Shown here piece by piece: positions 1 through 8,929 of a DNA stretch of 14,628 nt. A program made the translations under genes and the position numbers. The notes beneath the pieces were generated by a model. It was given only the letters and a program-made list of their open reading frames with translations. It ran no database searches and had not been told where the DNA came from. The stretch is from contig JBJEWF010000062.1 of assembly GCA_051884915.1 (NCBI GenBank), forward strand, positions 1 through 14,628, read 5' to 3'. Origin of the DNA: RUG572 sp051884915 (GTDB taxonomy: Bacteria > Verrucomicrobiota > Kiritimatiellia > RFP12 > UBA1067). The number at the start of each line of letters is the position of its first letter. Position 1 is the stretch's first letter.

Positions 1-141
1 TGAAAACAGGCAGGGTCTCACCGATGGCAATCGAACCTGAAAGGCGACGCTCTTTCCCCAAAATCGGCGAAAAACCGCGCAGGCCTCCGTAACCCCTCTC
101 CAGCCGAGAAAAAATTGGGGAACTTCCAAAACGGCTTCCCC
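1..141. other. Upstream non-coding flank
   Basis: No convincing coding region is seen here. The only structure is a short inverted repeat, GGGGAA at 117-122 and TTCCCC at 136-141, with a 13-base loop and no T-run. It abuts the -35 box of the promoter that follows, so it could be an operator-like element or chance. The stretch may be the 3' flank of a gene that lies outside the window. Confidence 0.4.
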
Positions 142-170
142 TTGTCAGTTATGGCCCGATTTGATAAGAT
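142..170 (+). promoter_or_regulatory. Sigma70-type promoter of the 2-oxoacid oxidoreductase operon
   Basis: TTGTCA at 142-147 (5 of 6 to consensus), a 17-bp spacer, and TAAGAT at 165-170 (4 of 6). Transcription would begin near 177, leaving a leader of about 18 bases that contains the ribosome-binding site AGGAGA at 185-190 before the ATG at 195. Spacing and position fit well, but no start site has been measured. Confidence 0.6.
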
Positions 171-194
171 GGCGGCCATTTTTCAGGAGAAGTC

Positions 195-425
195 ATGGAA
201 GCAGGAACATCGGCGGTGCTTTCGCACCCGGAAATCGAAGAGGCGAACTGCAAGGGCTGCGGCCGTTGCGTGGCGGCCTGTCCGCGCCATTGCCTCGAAC
301 TGAAGGAGACGCTGAACGCGATGGGCATTAAGCCCGTCGGCTACAAGGGCGAAGGATGCGTCGGCTGCGCCATCTGTTTCTACAACTGCCCGGAACCGTA
401 CGCGATCAAGGTGGTGAAGGCATGA
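195..425 (+). CDS. 4Fe-4S ferredoxin-like delta subunit of 2-oxoacid:ferredoxin oxidoreductase
   Basis: A 76-residue cytoplasmic electron-transfer subunit carrying two [4Fe-4S] clusters. The cysteine pattern CxxCxxCxxxCP occurs twice: C19, C22, C25, C29 and C55, C58, C61, C65. An extra cysteine lies at C33. In this enzyme family the delta subunit passes electrons from the TPP-bound intermediate to external ferredoxin. The start is supported by AGGAGA five bases upstream. The stop codon overlaps the next gene's ATG by four bases (ATGA), indicating translational coupling. The order delta, alpha, then beta and gamma matches VorB-type operons in anaerobes. A free ferredoxin is possible from sequence alone, but the overlap with the alpha subunit argues strongly for a dedicated subunit. 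Confidence 0.92.
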   Translation: MEAGTSAVLSHPEIEEANCKGCGRCVAACPRHCLELKETLNAMGIKPVGYKGEGCVGCAICFYNCPEPYAIKVVKA

Positions 426-1483
426 CCCGGTTCGTCAAGAGCAATGAGGCGGTGGTCATGGGCGCGCTCTATGCGGGCTGCGAACTCTATTTCGGCTATC
501 CGATCACGCCGGCGAGCGAAATCGCCCACGGCGCGGCGAAGTGGTTTCCGATGCTGGGCCGCACGTTCGTGCAGGCCGAGTGCGAGACGGCGTCCGTCAA
601 CATGATGTTCGGCGCGGCCGCCGCGGGCAGGCTGTGCATGACGGCGACGAGCGGTCCCGGCTTCTCCCTGATGCAGGAGGGCATCTCCTATCTCGCCGGC
701 GCGGAGCTCCCCGCCGTGGTGGTGGACATCAACCGCGCGGGGCCCGGGCTCGGCAACGTCTACCCCGAGCAGAGCGACTACACGCCGGCCGTGAAGGGCG
801 GCGGACACGGCAACTACCAGACGTTCACCTACGCGCCGGCCAGCGCGCAGGAGATGTGCGATCTCACGATCAAGGCGTTCCGGATGGCGACGAAGTGGCG
901 GCTGCCGGCGATCGTGTTCGCGGACGGCCTCCAGGGCCAGATGATGGAGAACGTGAGGCTTCCCGAAGCCGAACTGCCGAAACCGGACTTTTCGGCCTGG
1001 GCCGCGCAGGGCGAGGCGAAGACGCGCGCGAATCTCGTGAAGTCGATCTTCCTCGACGCGGCGGCGCAGGAGGCGTTCAACGAGCATCTGCGGCGGAAGC
1101 ACGCCGCCATGGCGGCGGATGCCGAGGGCGAGGCCTATCTCGCCGGCGACGCGGATCTCCTGCTCGTCGCGTTTGGCATCGCGAGCCGCGTCGCGCGGAC
1201 GGCGGCGGACACGCTGCGCGCGGCCGGCGTCAAGGCGGGCGTGTTCCGTCCGATTTCGCTCAATCCGTTTCCGCGGGAGCAGCTGGCGGCCGTGGCGCGC
1301 GGACGCCGGATCGTGACGGTCGAGCTTGACGCGGGGCAGTTTTCGGACGACGTCCGCCTCCAGCTGGCGAAGGCCGGGCTGGGCGCCGAAGCCGCCGGCG
1401 TCACGACGATCAGCCGCATGGGCGGTCAGGTCGTGTCCGTCGACGACGCCGTTGCGGCCGTGAAGAAGACGCTGGAGGCCTGA
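422..1483 (+). CDS. vorB: 2-oxoacid:ferredoxin oxidoreductase alpha subunit (VorB type)
   Basis: A 353-residue alpha subunit holding the pyrimidine-binding domain of the TPP enzyme, followed by the transketolase C-terminal-like domain. Visible motifs are YPITPASE at residues 26-33, ECETA at 53-57 (glutamate region that activates TPP) and TSGPGFSLM at 76-84, then RAGPGLG and the segment KGGGHGNY. The reaction is 2-oxoacid + CoA + oxidised ferredoxin to acyl-CoA + CO2 + reduced ferredoxin, and it is reversible. The closest family I recognise is 3-methyl-2-oxobutanoate oxidoreductase VorB; 2-oxoglutarate (KorA) relatives are similar, so the substrate is not certain. The start at 422 is chosen because it overlaps the delta stop (ATGA) and begins with the conserved N terminus. 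The frame is open further upstream, to 356, only inside the delta gene. Confidence 0.93.
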   Translation: MTRFVKSNEAVVMGALYAGCELYFGYPITPASEIAHGAAKWFPMLGRTFVQAECETASVNMMFGAAAAGRLCMTATSGPGFSLMQEGISYLAGAELPAVVVDINRAGPGLGNVYPEQSDYTPAVKGGGHGNYQTFTYAPASAQEMCDLTIKAFRMATKWRLPAIVFADGLQGQMMENVRLPEAELPKPDFSAWAAQGEAKTRANLVKSIFLDAAAQEAFNEHLRRKHAAMAADAEGEAYLAGDADLLLVAFGIASRVARTAADTLRAAGVKAGVFRPISLNPFPREQLAAVARGRRIVTVELDAGQFSDDVRLQLAKAGLGAEAAGVTTISRMGGQVVSVDDAVAAVKKTLEA

Positions 1484-1484
1484 C

Positions 1485-2921
1485 ATGACGACGATTGAGC
1501 AGAAAGGCATGTGCCGGGAGTTTCCGCGCTGCGGAAAGGCGCATGCGCGCACGACGCACTACTGTCCCGGCTGCGGGCACGGCATCGTCAACAAGCTGAT
1601 TGCGGAATGCTGCGCGGAGATGGGGCTGCAGGACCGGACGATTTTCGTCGATCCCGTCGGCTGCGGCGTGTTCACCTACTACTACTGGGACGCCGCGCAC
1701 ATCTCGGCGGCGCACGGGCGGGCGTCGGCCGTGGCGACCGGCGTGTGCCGTGCGCGCCCCGACGCCGTGACGATCGCCTACCAGGGCGATGGCGATCTGG
1801 GCGCCATCGGCTTCAACAACGCCTTCCAGGCGGCGAGCCGCGGCGAGAAGTTCGGCTGCATCTTCATCAACAACTCGCTCTACGGCATGACGGGCGGCCA
1901 GATGGCGCCGACGACGCTCGAAGGCGAGCGGACCACGACGACGCCGTTCGGCCGCGATCCGTCCCTGACGGGCCATCCGCTCCACGTGTGCGAAGTCTTC
2001 TCCCGGCTGCAGGCTCCCGTCTACCTCGCGCGCGTCTCGGTGGCGGACACGAAGCGCATCCTGCAGGCGAAGCAGGCGATCCGGCGCGTGTTCGAACTGC
2101 AGCGCGCGCGCAGGGGCTACTGCCTGCTTGAGATTCTCGCGCCGTGTCCGACGAACTTCGGCATGGACGCCCTCAAGGCGGCCGCGTTCTGCCGCGACGA
2201 GATGGAGAGGGAGTTCCCGCTGGGAACGTTCCGCGATGTCGGGAAGGGCATCGGCGTGGCCGAGGTTCCGCCGCCGGCCGAGTCGCCCCACCTGCAGGTG
2301 AAGCAGGCGCCGCGGGTGGCGACGTGCGCGGAACTGTTTGCCGAGGCGGCGCCCGTTCCCGCGGCCGAGACGGATCCGGCGTTCGCCGAGAGGCGCTTCA
2401 AGTTCGCGGGCTATGGCGGGCAGGGCGTTCTTTCGCTCGGCCTCACGGTCGCCGAGGCCGCGCGCCTGGAGAGGCGCCACGCGCTGTGGTTTCCCAGCTA
2501 CGGGCCGGAGCAGCGCGGCGGCAGCGCGAACTGCAGCGTCGTCGTGTCGGGGACGCCGATCGGGTCGCCGACGGTGGAGCATCCGGACGTCCTCGTCTGC
2601 ATGAACCAGCCGTCGTACGAGCGCTTCGCGCCCGACGTCAAGAAGGGCGGCGTCGTCATCGTCGACGAGACGGTGCCCGTCGCCGCGCCGCCGCCGGAAG
2701 GCGTGCGGTTCGTCCGGTGGCCCGCCATCCGCATGGCCGAGGAGTTCGGCGTGCCGAAAGCCGCGAACACGATGATGCTGGCGGCGCTGAAGAAGCTCGA
2801 CTGCACGGGCCTTTCGGGCGACAGCCTGGAGGCGGCGCTGGTGGCGAGTTTCAGGAAGAAGCCGGCGCTCGGCGAGAAGAACCGCGAACTGCTGCGCCAG
2901 GCCGAAGCGCAGACCGCCTGA
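1485..2921 (+). CDS. Fused beta-gamma subunit of 2-oxoacid:ferredoxin oxidoreductase
   Basis: A 478-residue protein joining two subunits that are usually separate. Residues about 20-250 form the TPP-binding beta subunit: HYCPGCGHG at 25-33, GDGD at 101-104 followed by the GAIGFNN stretch, and NNSLYGMTGGQ from 129, which together bind the TPP diphosphate and metal. Residues about 303-470 form the gamma domain, with the nucleotide-binding-like GYGGQGV at 309-315 and YGPEQRGG at 339-346. A linker of about 50 residues, rich in Pro and Ala, connects them. The start codon lies one base after the vorB stop, with GGAGG at 1474-1478 as ribosome-binding site. With the two genes upstream this gives a complete delta, alpha, beta-gamma enzyme. 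Fused forms exist in this family, so the fusion is notable but not necessarily unique. Confidence 0.92.
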   Translation: MTTIEQKGMCREFPRCGKAHARTTHYCPGCGHGIVNKLIAECCAEMGLQDRTIFVDPVGCGVFTYYYWDAAHISAAHGRASAVATGVCRARPDAVTIAYQGDGDLGAIGFNNAFQAASRGEKFGCIFINNSLYGMTGGQMAPTTLEGERTTTTPFGRDPSLTGHPLHVCEVFSRLQAPVYLARVSVADTKRILQAKQAIRRVFELQRARRGYCLLEILAPCPTNFGMDALKAAAFCRDEMEREFPLGTFRDVGKGIGVAEVPPPAESPHLQVKQAPRVATCAELFAEAAPVPAAETDPAFAERRFKFAGYGGQGVLSLGLTVAEAARLERRHALWFPSYGPEQRGGSANCSVVVSGTPIGSPTVEHPDVLVCMNQPSYERFAPDVKKGGVVIVDETVPVAAPPPEGVRFVRWPAIRMAEEFGVPKAANTMMLAALKKLDCTGLSGDSLEAALVASFRKKPALGEKNRELLRQAEAQTA

Positions 2922-2951
2922 CCTCCACGACTTACCGAAGGTTGCAAACAC

Positions 2952-4688
2952 ATGGCTGAATTCAAGTTGACCGACCCGTTTGGCGCGGCGCCCGACAAGG
3001 CGCCGTTCACGCAGAGCGTTTCCCGCGGCGTGCCGTGGCACAATCTGCCCGTGACCCGCGAATACACGCTGGGCCAGCTCCTCGACCAGACGATCGCCCG
3101 TTGCGGCGAAAACGACGCGCTCGTCTATCCGGATCGCGATTTCCGCCTGAACTGGTACGAATTCGGCGAGGAGGTCGACCGCCTGGCGCGCGGCCTGATG
3201 GCGCTCGGCGTGAAGAAGGGCGAGAAGATCGCCCTGTGGGCGACCAACGTGCCGCACTGGATCGTTCTCATGTTCGCGGCCGCGAAGATCGGGGCGATCC
3301 TGCTGCCGCTGAACCAGAACTACAAGGAACACGAGATGGATTTCGCGCTCGCGCAGTCCGACACGGAGAACCTGTTCGTCATCGACGGTTTCCGCGACTG
3401 CAGCTACGTGGACGTGATCTACACGCTCGTTCCCGAACTGCGGACCCAGCCGCGCGGCGAGCTGAAGTGCGGCAAGTATCCGCACCTGAAGCGCGTGATG
3501 TTCCTGGGCGGCGAGAAGCACCGCGGCATGTATTCGCTCAACGAAATTTTGGCCCTGGCCGTGGAGACGCCGTGGGCGGACTACGTGGCGCGGCAGGCCC
3601 AGTGCGACGTGAACGACGTCGTGAACATGCAGTACACGTCCGGCACGACGGGGTTCCCGAAAGGCGTCCAGCTGACGCACCGCAACATCGGGAACGACGG
3701 TTTCTGGATCGGCGCCTGCCAGAACCTGTCGAGCCGCGACCGGGTCTGCATCCCCGTGCCGCTGTTCCACTGCTTCGGCTGCGTGCTGGGCGTGATGAGC
3801 TGCGTCAACCACGGCTCGACGATGGTCTTCCTCGAGAAGTTCGACCCCATCCAGGTGATGATGTCCATCGAGAAGGAGAAGTGCACGGCGACGTACGGCG
3901 TGCCCACGATGTACATCGCGATGCTGGACCATCCGCTCTTCTCGAAGTTCGACTTCCGTTCGCTCCGCACGGGCATCATGTCCGGTTCGGCCTGCCCGAC
4001 GCACCGCATGCAGCAGGTGTTCGACCGCATGTACATGAAGGAGGTCACGAACCCGTACGGGCTGACCGAGGCGGGCCCGGTGATGACGATGACGCGCTAT
4101 TTCGAGCCGTCGATCGAGCGCAAGTGCGCGACGATCGGCCAGGCCCTTCCCGGCATCGAAGTGGCGATCGTCGACCCCGAGTCGGGCGAGATCGCCCCGA
4201 TCGGACAGGACGGCGAGATCTGCTGCCGCGGCTTCAACAACATGAAGGGCTACTACAAGATGCCCGAGCAGACCGCGGCGTGCATCGACGCGCGCGGCTG
4301 GCTCCATTCCGGCGACATCGGGCGCATGGACGCCGACGGCTACTACTACATCACGGGCCGCCTGAAGGACCTCATCATCCGCGGCGGCGAGAACATCTCG
4401 CCGAAGGAAGTCGAGGATTTCCTCGGCACGATGCCTGGCGTCAAGGACGTCGCCGTGGTCGGCTGCCCCTCCCGGAAGTACGGCGAACAGCCGGCGGCGT
4501 TCATCATCCCGTCGGACGGTGCGGACATCAGGGAGGAGGACGTGGCGGACTTCTGCCGCAACAAGATTTCATGGTTCAAGATCCCGAAGTACGTCCATTT
4601 CGTGGACATCTTCCCGATGACGGCTTCGCAGAAGATCCAGAAGTACAAGCTGCGCGAGATGGCCCGCGAACTGTGGCCCGACGCCTAG
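2952..4688 (+). CDS. AMP-forming acyl-CoA synthetase (acyl-adenylate family)
   Basis: A 578-residue cytoplasmic ligase that activates a carboxylic acid with ATP and CoA, through an acyl-AMP, to acyl-CoA + AMP + PPi. Core motifs are present in order: YTSGTTGFPKG at residues 228-238 (P-loop), YGLTEAGP at 369-376, GWLHSGDIG at 449-457, the hinge region GRLKDLIIRGGENISP at 469-484, and the C-terminal catalytic lysine K561 in SQKIQK, where a Gly is more usual than the Gln before it. Length and motifs fit medium-chain or FadD-like synthetases; the chain length or aromatic preference cannot be read. The start has GAAGG at 2937-2941 and lies 30 bases after the oxidoreductase genes, so it is very likely co-transcribed with them and linked to the same acyl-CoA. 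Confidence 0.92.
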   Translation: MAEFKLTDPFGAAPDKAPFTQSVSRGVPWHNLPVTREYTLGQLLDQTIARCGENDALVYPDRDFRLNWYEFGEEVDRLARGLMALGVKKGEKIALWATNVPHWIVLMFAAAKIGAILLPLNQNYKEHEMDFALAQSDTENLFVIDGFRDCSYVDVIYTLVPELRTQPRGELKCGKYPHLKRVMFLGGEKHRGMYSLNEILALAVETPWADYVARQAQCDVNDVVNMQYTSGTTGFPKGVQLTHRNIGNDGFWIGACQNLSSRDRVCIPVPLFHCFGCVLGVMSCVNHGSTMVFLEKFDPIQVMMSIEKEKCTATYGVPTMYIAMLDHPLFSKFDFRSLRTGIMSGSACPTHRMQQVFDRMYMKEVTNPYGLTEAGPVMTMTRYFEPSIERKCATIGQALPGIEVAIVDPESGEIAPIGQDGEICCRGFNNMKGYYKMPEQTAACIDARGWLHSGDIGRMDADGYYYITGRLKDLIIRGGENISPKEVEDFLGTMPGVKDVAVVGCPSRKYGEQPAAFIIPSDGADIREEDVADFCRNKISWFKIPKYVHFVDIFPMTASQKIQKYKLREMARELWPDA

Positions 4689-4739
4689 CCGCGCCGTGAA
4701 GGCGCTGGCCGCGAGAAAAATCCAGAGAGGGGGAAGACA

Positions 4740-5303
4740 ATGGAAAAGATGACGGTGGGGGGACGGATCAGGACGTTCCGCGAAAAGCTGCAGATGTCGG
4801 CCGAGGACCTTGCGGCCAAGAGCGGCGTGGCGGCGACGGTCGTCGCGGCAATCGAGGCCGGCGACGTCATGCCGGCGCTCGGCGTCCTGACGAAAATATC
4901 CCGCGCGCTCGGCCAGCGGCTGGGCACGTTCATGGACGACCAGTTCAAGCCGGATCCGATCGTGACGCGCGCGGTCGAGCTTGAGGCGGCGAAAGTCGCC
5001 GCCGAGGGGACGAACGAGCAGGGCTACGCGTCCCATTCGCTCGCGCTCGGCAAGCCCGACCGCCACATGGATCCGTTCCGCATCGAGTTCCCGGCCAATG
5101 GCGGCCTGAAGGAGCTGTCCTCCCACGAAGGCGAGGAGCTCATCATCTGCATCGACGGGGAAGTCGAATTGGCGTACGGCGGCGAGACGCAGGTCCTCAA
5201 GGCCGGCGATACGGCCTATTACAATTCCGTCGTCAAGCACGGCCTGCGCGCGCTCGGCGGCAAGCCGGCTTCGATCTACGGCGTCGTCTACATGCCGTTC
5301 TGA
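4740..5303 (+). CDS. XRE-family transcriptional regulator with C-terminal cupin domain
   Basis: A 187-residue regulator. Residues about 7-62 form an XRE/Cro-type helix-turn-helix, with AEDLAAKSGV as the first helix-turn part and TVVAAIEAGDVMP as the recognition region. Residues about 113-187 form a single cupin barrel; the two cupin motifs are recognisable as SSHEGEE (H119, E122 or E123) and GDTAYYNSVVKHGLRA (H167), so metal or small-ligand binding is likely. The strong ribosome-binding site GAGAGGGGG at 4725-4733 supports the start. It is 51 bases after the acyl-CoA synthetase gene and probably belongs to the same operon. By analogy with XRE-cupin proteins that sit next to catabolic genes, it may sense an acid or acyl-CoA of this pathway and control the operon; the ligand is not known. 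Confidence 0.88.
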   Translation: MEKMTVGGRIRTFREKLQMSAEDLAAKSGVAATVVAAIEAGDVMPALGVLTKISRALGQRLGTFMDDQFKPDPIVTRAVELEAAKVAAEGTNEQGYASHSLALGKPDRHMDPFRIEFPANGGLKELSSHEGEELIICIDGEVELAYGGETQVLKAGDTAYYNSVVKHGLRALGGKPASIYGVVYMPF

Positions 5304-5305
5304 CG

Positions 5306-5351
5306 GGCGCCGCGCGGGCGGCCGGCGCCAGATTCCGGCGGCCCGCCGTTT
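5306..5351 (+). terminator. GC-rich double hairpin, weak candidate terminator
   Basis: Directly after the stop codon, GGCGCCG at 5306-5312 pairs with CGGCGCC at 5323-5329 (7 bp, 10-base loop). A second hairpin follows, CGGCG at 5336-5340 with CGCCG at 5344-5348 (3-base loop), then only TTT. The U-run is too short for a strong intrinsic terminator. It could end the first operon partially or stabilise its 3' end. Confidence 0.4.
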
Positions 5352-5367
5352 CCCCGCCCGTTTTCGC

Positions 5368-5396
5368 TTGCGGCACCTTCCCGGATGGGATATAAT
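5368..5396 (+). promoter_or_regulatory. Promoter of leuB operon with perfect -10 box
   Basis: TATAAT at 5391-5396 is a perfect -10 match. TTGCGG at 5368-5373 (3 of 6) lies 17 bp upstream as a weak -35. A start of transcription near 5402-5404 would leave only about 3-5 bases before the ATG at 5407, so the mRNA would be almost leaderless. No ribosome-binding site is seen before this ATG. Confidence 0.62.
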
Positions 5397-5406
5397 CCTT
5401 TCCACC

Positions 5407-6477
<1,071 letters not shown>

Positions 6478-6500
6478 ACGGGACAGAGGAGGGACGGAGA

Positions 6501-7469
6501 ATGCAGCGGAGAGATTTCTTGAAGATGGCGGCGGGCGTGGCGACGGTGGCGGGCCTGCCGCTCGGCGCGCGCGCGCAGGGGGAAAATCCGGCGACGCCGT
6601 TCAAGACGAAACTGAAGAAGGCGCTGATCCGTCCCCGCCTGACCGAAGCCGTGGCGAAGGAACTGCAGGAGGCCGGCTTCCCGGGCGTCGAGCTTCAGGA
6701 CAAGTCCGTCACGGTGGCGGAGGCGCGCGCCGCGCGCCGTCTGGCCGAAGACCGGGGCCTGCAGATCCACTCGTTCATGGGGGGATGGGCGGAATTCAAC
6801 TCGAAGGATCCCGCCAAGCGGAAGGCCGCAATCGAGACGACGAAGGCGAACCTCCAGATCGCGCAGGCCTACGGCGCGCCCGTGATGCTGCTCGTGCCGG
6901 GGCGCGTGGGGGGCGTCCCCCTGCCGAAGCCGTCGCAGTTCAAGCTGGAGTTCGACCCGACGACGCTGCTGCTCGCGCGCGCGGCCGAGGCGGATTTCCC
7001 CGCGTACGTCCAGGCGCAGAACGACGCGACGAAATACGCGCAGGACGCGATCGGCGAACTGGTGCCGCATGCGGCCGACCTGGGCGTGGTGCTGGGCCTG
7101 GAGAACGTCTGGAACAATCTCTGGGTGATGCCGGACTTCGCCGCGGCGTTCATCCGGTCCTTCCGGAACCCCTGGGTGAAGGCCTATCTGGATCTGGGCA
7201 ACCACGCGCGGTATGCGATGCCGGAGAAGTGGCTGACCGCACTGGACGACCAGATCGTCAAGCTGCACATCAAGGATTTCAAGATCGATCGCGCGAAAGA
7301 CCAGGAGGGCGCGTTCGTGCGCATCGGCGACGGGTCGATCGACTGGCGGCGGGTCCGGCGGACGATCGAGGCCGTCAACTACAACGGCTGGGTTTCGATC
7401 GAGAGCGGCGGATGGACCAATGACGAGCACTCGGAAATCATGGACCGGTTCTTCCTGGGTTCCCTGTAG
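6501..7469 (+). CDS. Tat-exported sugar phosphate isomerase/epimerase-like TIM-barrel protein
   Basis: A 322-residue protein of the xylose-isomerase-like TIM-barrel superfamily. The N terminus carries a twin-arginine signal, QRRDFLK at residues 2-8, a hydrophobic stretch and an ARAQ cleavage-like site near 23-26, so export of a folded, probably metal-loaded protein is expected. A plausible metal-ligand quartet is E201 (GLENVWNN), D231 (YLDLGNH), H256 (KLHIKDF) and E301 (SIESGG), with spacing like sugar epimerases. GDGSIDW lies at 276-282. The real substrate is unknown; 3-keto-sugar or inosose-type roles are both possible. The start at 6501 has GAGGAGGG upstream and begins exactly with the Tat motif; the GTG at 6474 overlaps the leuB stop and is not favoured. 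The gap to leuB is 23 bases. Confidence 0.88.
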   Translation: MQRRDFLKMAAGVATVAGLPLGARAQGENPATPFKTKLKKALIRPRLTEAVAKELQEAGFPGVELQDKSVTVAEARAARRLAEDRGLQIHSFMGGWAEFNSKDPAKRKAAIETTKANLQIAQAYGAPVMLLVPGRVGGVPLPKPSQFKLEFDPTTLLLARAAEADFPAYVQAQNDATKYAQDAIGELVPHAADLGVVLGLENVWNNLWVMPDFAAAFIRSFRNPWVKAYLDLGNHARYAMPEKWLTALDDQIVKLHIKDFKIDRAKDQEGAFVRIGDGSIDWRRVRRTIEAVNYNGWVSIESGGWTNDEHSEIMDRFFLGSL

Positions 7470-7499
7470 GGGCGGTTCCTTCCGGCGGGACTCCTTGCG

Positions 7500-8915
7500 A
7501 TGCTGGAGAAACTGTTCAGATTGACGGCGAACAAGACCTCCGCCAAAACCGAGATCGTCGCCGGCATGACGACGTTCATGACGATGGCCTACATCCTGGC
7601 CGTCAACCCGAACCTGCTTTCGCTGGCGGGCATTCCGCGCGGCGGCGTCTTCCTCGCCACGGCCCTCGCGGCCGTCGTCGGGACGCTGCTCATGGCGTTT
7701 CTGGCGAACTATCCGTTCGTCCTTGCGCCGGGCATGGGGCTGAATGCGTTCCTGACGTTCGGCGTCTGCCTGCGCATGGGATACAGCTGGCAGTTCGCGC
7801 TGCTGGCCGTCTTCGTGGAGGGCCTGGTGTTCCTGGCCCTTTCGCTGACGCCCGTTCGCGAGGGCATCTTCAACGCGATCCCCCTGACGCTCAAGAGGGC
7901 GGTGGCCGCCGGCATCGGGCTGTTCATCTGCTTCATCGCCCTGCAGACGTCGGGGGTGGTCGTGAACGACGAAAGCACCCTCGTGGGCCTCGTCTCCTTC
8001 AAGAACGTGGACATCCACGCCCATGGCATCTGCGCCATCCTGGCGCTGGCGGGAACGCTGTTGACGGGTCTCCTGCTCGTCAGGAACGTGCGCGGCGCGA
8101 TCCTCGTCGGCATTCTCGCGACCTGGACGCTGGGCATGATCGCCCAGGGGACGGGCCTCTACGTCCCGGATCCCGCGGCCGGGCGCCTCTCGCTCTATCC
8201 GGATTTCTCGTTCGCCGGCGCCGCCCGGAACTTCAGGGAGTTCGGCCAGACGGTCGGCGCGCTCTTCAGGCCGGAATGCTGGACGCATGCGGTTGACGGG
8301 CGGATCGTCGGTTCGGGCTGGTCGCTCGTCGCGTCGCTGGACTTCCTCGTCGTGATGTTCGCGTTCTTCTTCGTGGATCTCTTCGACACGCTCGGCACGC
8401 TGATCGGCGTTTCGCTGAAGGGCGGCTTTCTGGACGGCGACGGCCGGCTGCCGCGCATCTCCGGCGCGCTCTGCGCCGATTCGATCGCCACGTCGGCGGG
8501 CGCCGTGCTGGGAACCTCCACGACGACGACGTACGTGGAATCCGCTTCGGGCGTGATGGCCGGCGGCCGCACGGGGCTGACGGCCGTCGTCGCGGCGGGC
8601 CTCTTCGCGCTGGCCATTCCCTTCGCGCCGGTGTTCCTGGCCATTCCCGCCTTCGCGACGGCCCCGGCCCTGATTGTCGTCGGCTGCATGATGCTGTCAT
8701 CCTGCGCGGACATCGATTTTGCCGATGCCGGAGAGGCCGTTCCGGCGTTTCTCACGATTGTCGCGATGCCGTTCTGCTACTCGATTTCCGACGGCATCAT
8801 GTTCGGCGTCGTCTCCTATGCGGCCATCAACGCGCTCTGCGGCAACTTCAGGCGCGTCCATTGGGTCATGTACGTCTTGACGGTCTTGTTCATCGCGAAA
8901 TACGCACTGATGTGA
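7500..8915 (+). CDS. Purine permease, NCS2 family (AzgA-like)
   Basis: A 471-residue integral inner-membrane transporter with about 12-14 hydrophobic segments. It fits the AzgA/PbuG branch of NCS2, which takes up adenine, guanine or hypoxanthine by proton symport. Diagnostic stretches are EIVAGMTTFMTMAYIL from residue 18, PGMGLNAFL at 77-85, FVDLFDTLGTLIG at 301-313, and GTSTTTTYVESASG at 348-361, which in this family lie in the substrate-binding half-helices. Length is normal and no truncation is seen. The ribosome-binding site is weak (GGCGGGA upstream). It begins 30 bases after the TIM-barrel gene and ends 14 bases before the next gene, so it is probably part of the leuB operon. Which purine is carried cannot be told from the sequence. 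Confidence 0.93.
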   Translation: MLEKLFRLTANKTSAKTEIVAGMTTFMTMAYILAVNPNLLSLAGIPRGGVFLATALAAVVGTLLMAFLANYPFVLAPGMGLNAFLTFGVCLRMGYSWQFALLAVFVEGLVFLALSLTPVREGIFNAIPLTLKRAVAAGIGLFICFIALQTSGVVVNDESTLVGLVSFKNVDIHAHGICAILALAGTLLTGLLLVRNVRGAILVGILATWTLGMIAQGTGLYVPDPAAGRLSLYPDFSFAGAARNFREFGQTVGALFRPECWTHAVDGRIVGSGWSLVASLDFLVVMFAFFFVDLFDTLGTLIGVSLKGGFLDGDGRLPRISGALCADSIATSAGAVLGTSTTTTYVESASGVMAGGRTGLTAVVAAGLFALAIPFAPVFLAIPAFATAPALIVVGCMMLSSCADIDFADAGEAVPAFLTIVAMPFCYSISDGIMFGVVSYAAINALCGNFRRVHWVMYVLTVLFIAKYALM

Positions 8916-8929
8916 TTCGAGGAGAGAGT

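Noticed and set aside
1..60. A T-loop-like sequence (GGTTCGATT on the minus strand) suggesting a tRNA end
   Set aside because: The flanking bases do not pair as a T-stem, and no acceptor or anticodon stem can be built around it.
117..141. Inverted repeat GGGGAA/TTCCCC read as a terminator of an upstream gene
   Set aside because: Only six pairs, a 13-base loop and no T-run. It was kept only as a remark in the flank entry.
1410..4307. A minus-strand open frame of 965 codons opposite the oxidoreductase and acyl-CoA synthetase genes
   Set aside because: Same reason: low-complexity Arg/His/Ala-rich translation created by codon bias of the sense strand.
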